A DNA stretch of 20,971 nt, from positions 1-20,971 of the IMG/VR virus record IMGVR_UViG_3300025889_001149. One strand, given 5' to 3'. The translations under genes and the position numbers were made by a program. The notes beneath the pieces were generated by a model. It was not told the origin of the DNA, searched no databases, and saw nothing but the letters and a program-made list of their open reading frames with translations. This document shows, in pieces, positions 13,320 through 19,571 of this stretch (position 1 is its first letter; each line of letters starts with the position of its first letter). This DNA comes from a virus.

Positions 13320-13930
13320 AAAGTAGATTTTTTAGCGGTAAACATTTCGGTTAATTCCTTTGGAAGCGGTGCGTTTAGATTGTAAAGTTGCTTTAATTCA
13401 TCCAAAGTTTCGCAAAATTCAATGGCTATTTTTAAATCATTTTCGCCTTTGTGCTTTTTAATGTAAGGTGCGACTTCTTTGTTAAAATCCATTTCTTCAG
13501 CAGGAGTGGCTTCAAATCCAGCAGCCTTCATTAACCAACCTAAAAGCAATCTATAAGCCTTTCCTTCGGCTCTTGTTTGTGCCATAGATAAAATCGCATA
13601 TTCATCAAAAGAACGCTTGGAACGCTCTTTATTTGAACATAAAGCGTGTCCTACTGATACTACCTGCCCTGTTGCAATGTTTCTAACCTCGCAAACGGCT
13701 AAATATTTGATTTCGGTTTCGGTGGAAACGTTTTGAACACTTGTGATAATTGGGATAAGACCAATCGCTGCTCCAGCGTAACCCCAACCCTCAACATTGA
13801 CAAATTGTTTTCCTTGAATGTTTGAACTCAATCCCTTCTCTTTGATAAGCAAGGCAAGTTCATTTGATAGGTTTAAAAGCGAATCTTTGTTGATAAGTTC
13901 GTAACTAGGATTCATTTGCATTTCGTTCAT
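13313..13930 (-). CDS. Conserved phage protein, possible recombination function
   Basis: I place the start at ATG 13930 (MNEMQMNPSYEL, 205 residues); the frame is open to 13987 but only from a TTG. The core reads VEGWGYAGAAIGLIPIITSV, then an antiparallel-looking pair (YLAVCEVRN, GQVVSVGHALCS), SFDEYAILSMAQTRAEGKAYRLLLGWLMKAAGFEATPAEEM. The pattern EGW ... G-x-x-G-x-x-P ... MAQTRA-x-x-KA-x-R-x-x-LG ... AGFEATPAEEM is widespread in phage and actinobacterial proteins that I recall only as uncharacterised. The layout and SSB-like neighbour suggest a Rad52/ERF-like annealing protein, but this is not demonstrated. Confidence 0.7.
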   Translation of the reverse strand: MNEMQMNPSYELINKDSLLNLSNELALLIKEKGLSSNIQGKQFVNVEGWGYAGAAIGLIPIITSVQNVSTETEIKYLAVCEVRNIATGQVVSVGHALCSNKERSKRSFDEYAILSMAQTRAEGKAYRLLLGWLMKAAGFEATPAEEMDFNKEVAPYIKKHKGENDLKIAIEFCETLDELKQLYNLNAPLPKELTEMFTAKKSTLC

Positions 13931-13992
13931 AGACTTGTGTTTTGGTTTAATAATACTTAAAATTAATAGTTTTTTGTTAATAAACAAAATAA

Positions 13993-14334
13993 TTATAAAA
14001 TTCTTTTTATTTCGTTTAATTCATCCTTTAAATCCGTATCGTAATGTAAACTCAACGTATTTTGGATGGTTTGCAAGGAATGAATAACTGTGGTGTGGTC
14101 TCTGCCTACAATATCCCCAATGGTCTTAAGTTTTAGCCTTGTATTGTTTTTAATAAGGTAAAGCGATATAAACCTTGCTTTTACGTTGTTTCTCTTACGG
14201 CTTTTGCCCTTGATGTCCTTTATTTCCATTTGGTAATAATCAGCCACCTTTTTGATAATGCCTTCAGCGTAATTAATCATTTCCTTCGTTGTTTGCTTGT
14301 TCTCCTTTTGGCTTGGTAGTGTCCAATAATTCAT
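13993..14334 (-). CDS. Orphan DnaA domain IV (DNA-binding domain) protein
   Basis: The 113-residue protein matches the DnaA C-terminal domain (PF08299): INYAEGIIKKVADYYQMEIKDIKGKSRKRNNVKARFISLYLI (20-61), KLKTIGDIVGRDHTTVIHSLQTI (68-90) with the GRDHTTV signature that contacts the DnaA box. The AAA+ ATPase part is absent. It may bind DnaA boxes in host or phage DNA, as an initiator accessory or a decoy. Met19 (14280) is an equally good start: it would leave an 8-base overlap with the upstream gene instead of 62. Domain identity is clear; the biological role is open. Confidence 0.85.
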   Translation of the reverse strand: MNYWTLPSQKENKQTTKEMINYAEGIIKKVADYYQMEIKDIKGKSRKRNNVKARFISLYLIKNNTRLKLKTIGDIVGRDHTTVIHSLQTIQNTLSLHYDTDLKDELNEIKRIL

Positions 14335-14443
14335 TTAATTCAATTTTTAGTTTTCTAATTTGGTTTCTTAACATTTCGTTCTCCATCTCTAATATTTGGT
14401 TTAACCGCATATATTCATACTTGGATTTGTCTATGTAACTCAT
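14273..14443 (-). CDS. Small coiled-coil protein (56 aa)
   Basis: ATG 14443 opens a 56-residue frame: MSYIDKSKYEYMRLNQILEM, then a heptad-rich helix (ENEMLRNQIRKLKIELNELL) and a polar tail ending NEGND. A single coiled coil is clear. It lies four bases after the stop of the 99-residue gene and its 3' end overlaps the DnaA-like gene. The spacing on both sides and A-rich start context support a real gene. It may be an oligomerisation partner of the DnaA-like protein, but only position suggests this. Confidence 0.65.
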   Translation of the reverse strand: MSYIDKSKYEYMRLNQILEMENEMLRNQIRKLKIELNELLDTTKPKGEQANNEGND

Positions 14444-14446
14444 AAT

Positions 14447-14746
14447 TTAAAATCTTAAAAGGTTTACAGGTAATACAAATTCTTCGGCAATGATATAAAG
14501 GTCAATTACTATCCATTTATAGCTTCTTAATAGCCTTTTTTCAATGTCGTGCATCCTAGCAATTTTAATAAGGAAATCGTTTTCATTAGAGAATAAACGA
14601 ATGTTGTCGTAAGGTCCAGCTTTCCTGTATAGCCTTAAATCATTCTCAATGGATTCCCTTCTTAATTGTGCCTTTGTAATAAGTTCCAATAGGCAATTGC
14701 CTCTTTGCAATAGTTGTCGTTGTTTTTGGTTTTGATGGAGCGTCAT
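14447..14746 (-). CDS. Unrecognised helical protein (99 aa)
   Basis: The 99-residue protein starts MTLHQNQKQRQLLQRGNCLL and is predicted helical, basic at the N-terminus (KAQLRRESIENDLRLYRKAG) with a hydrophobic C-terminal part (YKWIVIDLYIIAEEFVLPVNLL). That stretch is not hydrophobic enough to be a clear membrane span. No domain is recognised. It follows the second homing endonuclease by 11 bases. Confidence 0.6.
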   Translation of the reverse strand: MTLHQNQKQRQLLQRGNCLLELITKAQLRRESIENDLRLYRKAGPYDNIRLFSNENDFLIKIARMHDIEKRLLRSYKWIVIDLYIIAEEFVLPVNLLRF

Positions 14747-14757
14747 TTGGTTTTATT

Positions 14758-15222
14758 TTAAACGTAAATTAATGATGTTTTATTAGGACTAGAACCATTT
14801 AAATAATTTATTAATGTTGAATATTTAAATCCTAAAATTAATGAAGCATCTTTTGCATTTTCATAAAACACACCTGTTTTTAAATCAAGTATTATTTTGC
14901 CAAAATTTGATGGTTTTCTTAACCCAATTTTATATGCGTGTAAATTATTTTCACTTGATGTTGACCATTCTAAATTTTCTACTCTATTATCAGTTTTAAT
15001 GCCGTTTATATGATTTACATTTTTTTTGTTTTGGCTATTATTAATAAATGCTTCAGCAACCAATCTATGTATTTTATATGTTTTAATTTTATTTTTATTA
15101 CATAAACTAACTCTATAATAACCATTACTTGATAAAGATGGTTTTAATTCTTTATTTTTTTTATTATTTATAACTGTACCATCTTTGGTAACGTTATAAT
15201 TCGGATAATTTTTAATTTGCAT
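14758..15222 (-). CDS. HNH homing endonuclease with C-terminal DNA-binding module (paralogue 1)
   Basis: The 154-residue protein has the N-terminal [13 protein letters not shown] strand pair (5-17), the HNH core (IHRLVAEAF 51-59, VNHINGIK 69-76, NLEW 83-86) and a C-terminal NUMOD1-like part ([25 protein letters not shown], 119-143). It is a close paralogue of the enzyme at 19974-20438, including the shared ending PNKTxLIY. The gene is visibly richer in A+T than its neighbours, consistent with horizontal spread. It is inserted between the ribbon-helix-helix gene and the 99-residue gene. Confidence 0.88.
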   Translation of the reverse strand: MQIKNYPNYNVTKDGTVINNKKNKELKPSLSSNGYYRVSLCNKNKIKTYKIHRLVAEAFINNSQNKKNVNHINGIKTDNRVENLEWSTSSENNLHAYKIGLRKPSNFGKIILDLKTGVFYENAKDASLILGFKYSTLINYLNGSSPNKTSLIYV

Positions 15223-15227
15223 TTTCT

Positions 15228-15374
15228 TTAATTTTTAGATTCATAATATTTTTGTACAATAATGGAAACTAATTTGCTGGGTGCTAAATACATCTTTTTT
15301 GCTTCAGCATCCACTTTCTTTTTAATTGATTCAGGTAACCTGATACACACTACTTCTTGTTTTTCTTTTTTCAT
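15228..15374 (-). CDS. Ribbon-helix-helix DNA-binding protein (48 aa)
   Basis: ATG 15374 opens a 48-residue frame: [20 protein letters not shown], then [20 protein letters not shown] and an end QKYYESKN. The strand VVCIRLP followed by two helices with P-S-K-L-V at the second helix start is the CopG/Arc ribbon-helix-helix pattern. Such proteins bind operators as dimers through the N-terminal strand. It lies six bases upstream of the HNH gene and three bases after a 28-residue peptide gene. As the only clear small repressor-type protein in the early operon, it may act on the regulatory gap at 16188-16490; this is inference. Confidence 0.75.
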   Translation of the reverse strand: MKKEKQEVVCIRLPESIKKKVDAEAKKMYLAPSKLVSIIVQKYYESKN

Positions 15375-15377
15375 ATT

Positions 15378-15464
15378 TTATAGGTTTTGTAAATAAGCAC
15401 ACATAATGAAAGCAACGATTAAAATAACGATTGCTTGAAAGTTCTTGTTTTGTTGGTCTGACAT
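15378..15464 (-). CDS. Very small TM peptide (28 aa)
   Basis: ATG 15464 opens a 28-residue frame: MSDQQNKNFQAIVILIVAFI followed by MCAYLQNL. A polar N-terminus and one hydrophobic span of about 15-17 residues are seen. It fills the gap between two genes almost exactly (three bases before one ATG, two bases after the previous stop), which supports coding. Function is unknown. Confidence 0.5.
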   Translation of the reverse strand: MSDQQNKNFQAIVILIVAFIMCAYLQNL

Positions 15465-15466
15465 AA

Positions 15467-15646
15467 TTAAAGTTTTACGATTGATAAAATGATTTGATTG
15501 TTTGCTAAATCAATGGTGCGGAATTTCACTAGGAAAAACCTGTTGCCATCAATTTCATAGTCAAGGAATACGTTATCGCCTCCTTGCGGAATAAACTGCC
15601 CATTGTAAGGGTAAAAGTTGTTTTCGTAAGCTAATACTGATTTCAT
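15467..15646 (-). CDS. Unrecognised small beta-rich protein (59 aa)
   Basis: I start it at ATG 15646 (MKSVLAYENNFYPYNGQFIP), because the open frame further up to 15718 lies inside the upstream gene. The protein is likely all beta: strands around VFLDYEIDGNRFFLVKF and a final strand QIILSIVKL, with a GG turn near residue 22. No family is recognised. It is followed by a tiny membrane peptide gene. Confidence 0.6.
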   Translation of the reverse strand: MKSVLAYENNFYPYNGQFIPQGGDNVFLDYEIDGNRFFLVKFRTIDLANNQIILSIVKL

Positions 15647-15662
15647 AGTTTTAATTTTTGGT

Positions 15663-15875
15663 TTATAATTTATTTGATTTTTTAACATCCAATACTTTAA
15701 TATGCCCTTTATCTTCAATTATACATTGAAATTGATAACCTTCGTTTATAATAGCTAATGCTTTTTTGTATAATGGCATACTAATATGTTTGCCTTTTTT
15801 ATATCTATTTAATAATTCAATTTCACTTTCTTTTGTTACTGGTTTATTCCAAGATGACCAATCAATTGTAAACAT
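15663..15875 (-). CDS. Unrecognised small protein (70 aa)
   Basis: I start it at ATG 15875 (MFTIDWSSWNKPVTKESEIE). The frame is open to 15926, but that would pass through the GC-rich hairpins and a T-run. It has a central helix (MPLYKKALAIINEGY) and two C-terminal strands (QFQCIIEDKG, HIKVLDVKK). No domain is recognised. The hairpins just upstream may tune its expression. Confidence 0.6.
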   Translation of the reverse strand: MFTIDWSSWNKPVTKESEIELLNRYKKGKHISMPLYKKALAIINEGYQFQCIIEDKGHIKVLDVKKSNKL

Positions 15876-15893
15876 AGTTTTATATTTAAGGTT

Positions 15894-15931
15894 AAAAAAT
15901 TGTGCGTTTTGAGTGTCGCACCCCACTGGGG
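15894..15931 (-). terminator. GC-rich double hairpin with T-run (attenuator-like)
   Basis: On the minus strand, directly after the stop of the upstream gene, CCCC-AGT-GGGG (15931-15921) is followed by GTGCG, a 10-nt loop and CGCAC (15921-15902), then AA and six Ts. The second hairpin plus T-run looks like a weak intrinsic terminator. The two hairpins share one base (15921), so one may hinder the other. The G+C content is striking against the surrounding A+T-rich DNA. Confidence 0.5.
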
Positions 15932-15932
15932 A

Positions 15933-16187
15933 TTAGTAATGTTCTAATCCGTAAATATCTAAAACTAAATCAGCTGGGAAAAAATTAGATTTTAATCCAA
16001 TTGTTAAATCGCAAGAATCATAAATTAATTCTTTTTTAATTAAATTCCCTATAATACCTTTTTCTGATGCAGTTAATTTAGAATCATAACAAACGTTGTT
16101 ATTTATATTGTAAGCACCTACAATTGATTCTAACATTGCAAATTCTAATTCAGTTAAATTTAATTTTAAATCGTTGATTGTTTTCAT
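15933..16187 (-). CDS. Unrecognised first gene of early operon (84 aa)
   Basis: I start it at ATG 16187 (MKTINDLKLNLTELEFAMLE); the frame is open to 16220, but only from a TTG that is part of the promoter box. The protein is mixed helix/strand, with FAMLESIVGAYN, TASEKGIIGNLIKKELIYD and an end LDIYGLEHY. The pattern LT-x-x-E-x-x-x-L ... G-x-x-x-x-L-x-KKGLI-like resembles a small winged helix, but is not enough to assign. It is the first gene after the regulatory gap. Confidence 0.6.
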   Translation of the reverse strand: MKTINDLKLNLTELEFAMLESIVGAYNINNNVCYDSKLTASEKGIIGNLIKKELIYDSCDLTIGLKSNFFPADLVLDIYGLEHY

Positions 16188-16492
16188 AACTAATGGTTTT
16201 TTGTTTGTTTGATAAATCAAAGATACATAATAATTACAATACTAACCAAAAATTATTTAAATTATTATTGTTAAAATAGTGTTAAAATGCTATGTATTTG
16301 TAAATCAAAGAGTTATGCAAAAAGTTCACAAATAGAGAACTTTATTTCTAATTTGCATGAAATTTCCTAAAAATCTATGCAAAATTGAAGTTATTGGAAA
16401 TAGTAAAGCCATAACTTGTCTTATATGGTACAAAAGCACATCAAAAAGTGCATTTTATGATACATTACGCATATTTACGAATGCAAACGGAT
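16188..16492. promoter_or_regulatory. Gene-free regulatory gap with dyad and ATGCAAA repeats
   Basis: No convincing gene lies in this A+T-rich stretch. It contains a perfect 7-bp dyad AAAGTTC / GAACTTT with 9 bases between the arms (16321-16343). It also holds four ATGCAAA words: direct at 16315-16321, 16377-16383 and 16481-16487, inverted at 16352-16358. A weaker stem, GCCATA/TATGGT, spans about 16408-16429. With a promoter at its left end and terminators at its right, this is the likely control region of the early genes and may hold operators or replication iterons. Confidence 0.55.
16218..16249 (-). promoter_or_regulatory. Early operon promoter (TTG-N21-TATCTTTG)
   Basis: TATCTTTG at 16225-16218 matches TAnnTTTG, with a TTG in a TTTTTGG context 21 bases upstream (16249-16247). 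Transcription should begin near 16211, giving a leader of about 24 bases rich in A before the ATG at 16187. This also argues against the longer reading of the first gene. Confidence 0.6.
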
Positions 16493-16526
16493 AAAAAAAA
16501 CCCCTCAACGTAGAAACGTAAGGGGG
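16493..16526 (-). terminator. Terminator 2 of tandem pair
   Basis: On the minus strand CCCCCTTACGT-TTCT-ACGTTGAGGGG folds into a stem (CCCCT/AGGGG arms plus inner ACGT/ACGT, with a small internal loop) followed by eight Ts. It backs up the terminator at 16573-16595. Confidence 0.8.
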
Positions 16527-16566
16527 ATAAAACCATTTGTCTATAAAACTATGCGTACAAATATAT

Positions 16567-16595
16567 AAAAAAAACCCAGCTTTTTACACTGGGTT
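16567..16595 (-). terminator. Terminator 1 of tandem pair, end of lysis/MPE operon
   Basis: On the minus strand AACCCAG, a 9-nt loop and CTGGGTT form a perfect 7-bp stem running into a long T tract. It lies 29 bases after the stop of the mini-peptidase gene and should end transcripts from the lysis operon. Confidence 0.88.
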
Positions 16596-16623
16596 AAACC
16601 AAACTATGAGAAAACCAAACAAC

Positions 16624-16893
16624 CTACTTTGACCCATCCTGTAAAGGTTCATCATTTGTGTCATCCACTCTACGATAACCCTCCTTCCATAAGATGTTAG
16701 TCAAAGTTACACTTTTGCGTATAATCGCTTTTTCATCATCCGTTGGGTTCAACAAGTGCAATACTTCGTGCAATAGAATTTCAAGGTGTTTCTTGCCCTT
16801 TAAACGTGGGTCTATATAAACATTACCATCACTTTCGGCAATGCCGTGTGCTTGTTCCCTGCCTAATTTCTTATATATAATTTTAATTCTCAT
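16624..16893 (-). CDS. Mini zincin: HExxH metallopeptidase-like protein
   Basis: The 89-residue protein contains H42-E43-V-L-H46 in LLHEVLHLLNP, the zinc-binding and catalytic motif of zincins, preceded by NVYIDPRLKGKKHLEI, which provides the edge strand and helix usual before it. A third ligand could be Asp52/Asp53/Glu54 or lie in RKSVTLTNILWKEGYRR. Phages of this group often carry such short putative peptidases; the substrate is unknown. It closes the operon before the tandem terminators and overlaps the upstream gene by 11 bases. Confidence 0.72.
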   Translation of the reverse strand: MRIKIIYKKLGREQAHGIAESDGNVYIDPRLKGKKHLEILLHEVLHLLNPTDDEKAIIRKSVTLTNILWKEGYRRVDDTNDEPLQDGSK

Positions 16894-17077
16894 TCTTTAA
16901 AACGGCTTCATCTGGTCTATCAACTTCTTTTACTATCACTTTGTTTCCACCACGTATTTTAGATAACATACGTTTTACATCCTCCTCCATTTTATAATAT
17001 TCTAATAATTTCTTTACTAGATAATTTTCTTGTTCGGATAGTGTCATTTTATTAAATGCTTTAGGTAATTTAATCAT
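16883..17077 (-). CDS. Unrecognised small helical protein (64 aa)
   Basis: The 64-residue protein starts MIKLPKAFNKMTLSEQENYL and continues VKKLLEYYKMEEDVKRMLSK, a helical hairpin, then a basic strand GGNKVIVKEVDRPDEA. No family is recognised. It starts two bases after the stop of the phosphoesterase and overlaps the mini-peptidase by 11 bases, so the three are probably translated together. Confidence 0.6.
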   Translation of the reverse strand: MIKLPKAFNKMTLSEQENYLVKKLLEYYKMEEDVKRMLSKIRGGNKVIVKEVDRPDEAVLKNEN

Positions 17078-17079
17078 AT

Positions 17080-18048
17080 CTAGTGAATTTTATTATTGAT
17101 AATTCTTTTATTTAAGACCTCAAAATTACCATCTTTTTCTACTAAAATATGAGCAAATCCTACGTTATGTTTTGTATTGTGTGGGTCGTAATCAGGAGCA
17201 AGTGTGCAAAGGCATCCTGTACTCCAACAACTAATAGGTTCTTCTTTAATGTTCGTTTCGGAATGGTTTGATGTGGAATGTACGTGTCCTATAATCATTG
17301 AACTTTTTGCTCTTATAAAAACCCCACGTGCTGCGTTTACAGGTGCAAACATTCCCCTAACTATTGTGTGTCCGTGTAACATATGCAATTTACCTGCTCT
17401 TAACACAACAAATTGGTCGTAAAAATCAATATTAAACTTCTTTAAATCTAGCCTTTGTGGTAGTTTGTAATAATCATCGTTAAATAACATTGGTGCTTTT
17501 TTCATCAAATAACGCATATACCAGTTGTCGTGGTTGCCCTCTAACCAAACAATATGTGCCTTTGGAAACTTTGTCCTTAAATGTGAAAGGAATATTGTAC
17601 AATACTCAAACCATTCAACAACATCATCAGGACTTGGCGGTGGTGCATCGTGGCTAGTAAACGGAGTGTTATCTAATATGTCCCCACCTAAAACAATACA
17701 ATTTACTTTTTGTTTAGTTCCGTAGTCAATGGCTAATTTAATAGCATCGTTATCTTGGTTAGGGATATGCAAATCCGACATCCAAAGAATGTTATTTGAA
17801 CTCACTGGAAGGTCAACGAATTGTCTTGCTTTAATCTTTGTAGGTGGCAAGTCAGGTGTGTGCGTGATTTTGTATTTCTGACTTTTAAATTTACCCATTG
17901 AACCGCTTACATACCTAATAAACGTTCTTGCATCTTCTACATTATTGAATAGATGCGAATGGTCATTGTATAATTTAGCAGCAATACTGCTTTTACTAAT
18001 AGATGGGAATTTAGCCACGTACTCCGCAGCTAGTTGTTGTTTTTCCAT
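17080..18048 (-). CDS. Calcineurin-like metallophosphoesterase
   Basis: The 322-residue protein has all five metal-binding motifs of the family: D92-x-H94 (MSDLH), G-G-D123 (VLGGDILDN), G-N172-H173-D174 (LEGNHDNW), H225-G-H227 and G-H255-V-H257. An N-terminal domain of about 80 residues (LAAEYVAKFPSISKSSIAAKLYNDH) looks like a helix-turn-helix and may bind DNA. In phages such enzymes are thought to be nucleases or nucleotide phosphatases, sometimes supporting recombination or countering host defence. The substrate cannot be told. It follows the endolysin by 12 bases. Confidence 0.9.
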   Translation of the reverse strand: MEKQQLAAEYVAKFPSISKSSIAAKLYNDHSHLFNNVEDARTFIRYVSGSMGKFKSQKYKITHTPDLPPTKIKARQFVDLPVSSNNILWMSDLHIPNQDNDAIKLAIDYGTKQKVNCIVLGGDILDNTPFTSHDAPPPSPDDVVEWFEYCTIFLSHLRTKFPKAHIVWLEGNHDNWYMRYLMKKAPMLFNDDYYKLPQRLDLKKFNIDFYDQFVVLRAGKLHMLHGHTIVRGMFAPVNAARGVFIRAKSSMIIGHVHSTSNHSETNIKEEPISCWSTGCLCTLAPDYDPHNTKHNVGFAHILVEKDGNFEVLNKRIINNKIH

Positions 18049-18060
18049 ATTATATTTAGT

Positions 18061-18663
18061 TTAACAAATACTATCTCGTACCAAATCCGCTTCGGCTTCC
18101 CTTCTTATAACCAAGCCATCCATTCCCTTATTTTCCCAAAGCCTTTTGCTCTTTTCAATTTCCTCTGCGATTCCGTGATAATCTTGCTTTGCAACTAAAT
18201 CAACTATTGCCCTCATTTCGGTTCTTGAATCGCCATCTAATTTCATTCCTCTATTATAAACCATAGAAACCAATGCTCCTTGTGTGTCCTCGTTTAATGT
18301 TTCTAATTGCGGATAAATCAATTTAGTCATATTGAAATATCTAGGAATTGATACTTTAACGAAAACATCATAAGCCATATTGTACGGAATCCTAACATTT
18401 AATATTTCCCCTTTCATCATTGATTTAACTACTTCGCCTTTAATACCGCAAAATCTTTTAAGTGCGTTTAAATAGTTTAAGTTTAAATCCTTCCAATCGC
18501 TAAAAAGCGTTTTCTCGGTGCAATAGCCAACATCGTAGCCAATTCCAATTGTGCATCCGCTTTGCCCTCCTGCCCAAGTAGGTTTGTTGTAACGTTTCTC
18601 GTACACATTCCTTCCACCGATTTCGTGCTGGATAATAAGGTCTATTGACTTTTTACTTATCAT
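18061..18663 (-). CDS. Endolysin, GH24-type lysozyme
   Basis: The 200-residue protein has HEIGGR with probable catalytic Glu14, WAGGQSGCTIGIGYDVGY (30-47), where T38 matches Thr26 of T4 lysozyme and the IGIGYD segment is the family signature, and GALVSMVYNRG near 129-139, the helix common to these muramidases. It should cleave the glycan strands of peptidoglycan. There is no signal peptide, so release to the periplasm probably needs the two-TM protein just upstream. The spacing between Glu14 and T38 is longer than in T4, as in many phage relatives with a GGxSGxTIGIGYD motif. Confidence 0.88.
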   Translation of the reverse strand: MISKKSIDLIIQHEIGGRNVYEKRYNKPTWAGGQSGCTIGIGYDVGYCTEKTLFSDWKDLNLNYLNALKRFCGIKGEVVKSMMKGEILNVRIPYNMAYDVFVKVSIPRYFNMTKLIYPQLETLNEDTQGALVSMVYNRGMKLDGDSRTEMRAIVDLVAKQDYHGIAEEIEKSKRLWENKGMDGLVIRREAEADLVRDSIC

Positions 18664-18826
18664 TCTTTTTAAGTATTGAATCAGGACTAAATACTAAACC
18701 TATTCCAAGTGTTATAACAATGACCGCTCCAGTCCAATCAGACTTACCCATAAAAACACTTGCTAAACCGCCCAAAATAATAACCAAACCTATTAAGGTG
18801 GTTTTCCAATCCATTACGTTTTTCAT
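18653..18826 (-). CDS. Holin candidate, two TM segments (57 aa)
   Basis: ATG 18826 opens a 57-residue frame missed by length cut-offs. It has MKNVMDWKTT, a first span LIGLVIILGGLASVFM, a short polar turn GKSDW, a second span TGAVIVITLGIGLVF and a charged tail SPDSILKKNDK. Two helices with a tight turn and basic C-terminus fit a class II holin. Its ATG overlaps the stop of the upstream gene (ATGA) and its end overlaps the endolysin start by 11 bases. Met5 (18814) is a second possible start, allowing dual-start control as in lambda S; that is only a possibility. Confidence 0.72.
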   Translation of the reverse strand: MKNVMDWKTTLIGLVIILGGLASVFMGKSDWTGAVIVITLGIGLVFSPDSILKKNDK

Positions 18827-19356
18827 AATATCTTTTTTAAATATCCTATTTGAAACTGATTTGTAGTTGCAGAAAACTGAAACAAGTCGTTTTTAGCCGT
18901 TTTAAACCCCAAGCCAACACCTACACCCACTTTTTCATCAAACCGCCTTAAATCGCCTATAAACCCCAAATAAAACTCTTTTTTAGGCTTTGAGTATATC
19001 TTTTGCTCAATTACTATCGTTCTATTCTCAATTTCAGCCTTAAATCCCCTTCCTTTTATCTTGTTTTCACTTATTGTGTCGCTTATGTATGCGTATCCAA
19101 GTGAATCTATGCGTATTGTATCGTTATAGTTTCGGACCAGCTTATAATCTTCAACTATCCTCATAGTATCGTGGATGGTTAAAGTATCAATACCCAAAAC
19201 GACAAAAGGGATTGAATCCCCTTTGCGATATTTAAAGACCTTCTCAACTTTTATAATAGTGTCAACCTTTGTTATTACTATCGGTTCAACATTCTTTGGA
19301 CTGAATATAAATATTAGCACCACGATTAATAATATGGTAACTAATATCTCTTTCAA
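18823..19356 (-). CDS. Membrane-anchored envelope protein, spanin-like candidate
   Basis: The 177-residue protein starts with an uncleaved-looking TM segment (ILVTILLIVVLIFIF, 4-18), then a periplasmic-type region rich in beta strands and Thr/Asp (DTIIKVEKVFKYRKGD, DTLTIHDTMRIVEDY). The C-terminal 50 residues alternate in outer-membrane-strand style: EFYLGFIGDLRRF, VGVGVGLGFKT, LFQFSATTNQFQIGYLKKIL, ending in a hydrophobic strand. It resembles DUF6808-type proteins of Bacteroidetes phages. An inner-membrane anchor plus an outer-membrane-like end, inside the lysis cassette, suggests envelope disruption. This is inference; no lipoprotein signal or classic Rz is seen. Confidence 0.65.
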   Translation of the reverse strand: MKEILVTILLIVVLIFIFSPKNVEPIVITKVDTIIKVEKVFKYRKGDSIPFVVLGIDTLTIHDTMRIVEDYKLVRNYNDTIRIDSLGYAYISDTISENKIKGRGFKAEIENRTIVIEQKIYSKPKKEFYLGFIGDLRRFDEKVGVGVGLGFKTAKNDLFQFSATTNQFQIGYLKKIL

Positions 19357-19571
19357 TCTCTATCTTGTTTGTTTTGTAATGCAATAGCCATCTTGTTAAT
19401 CTCGGCTAAAATGTGGTCTAGTTTCTTATAGATTTGGTCATCCTGTTTTTCAACCATATTAACCCTTATTTCTAACTCTTTTAGTTTAAGAGATATCTTA
19501 ACATAGATTCCAATTAAACCTCCTATTATTAAGATGGATTGACCGATAATAAAAGTAACTAGATTTTCCAT
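19353..19571 (-). CDS. TM plus coiled-coil protein of lysis cassette (72 aa)
   Basis: The 72-residue protein has an N-terminal membrane span (LVTFIIGQSILIIGGLIGIYV, 4-24) followed by a heptad-rich helix (LKLKELEIRVNMVEKQDDQI to the end). This is the mirror image of XhlA-type proteins and may be an accessory holin or an anchored coiled coil. It overlaps the next gene by an ATGA and follows the preceding gene directly (1-base gap), so it belongs to the same translational unit as the spanin-like, holin and endolysin genes. Confidence 0.65.
   Translation of the reverse strand: MENLVTFIIGQSILIIGGLIGIYVKISLKLKELEIRVNMVEKQDDQIYKKLDHILAEINKMAIALQNKQDRD

Noticed and set aside
18645-18866. Plus-strand open frame opposite the holin candidate
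   Set aside because: The minus-strand 57-residue frame has a clear two-TM holin layout and ATGA coupling; the plus frame is its shadow.
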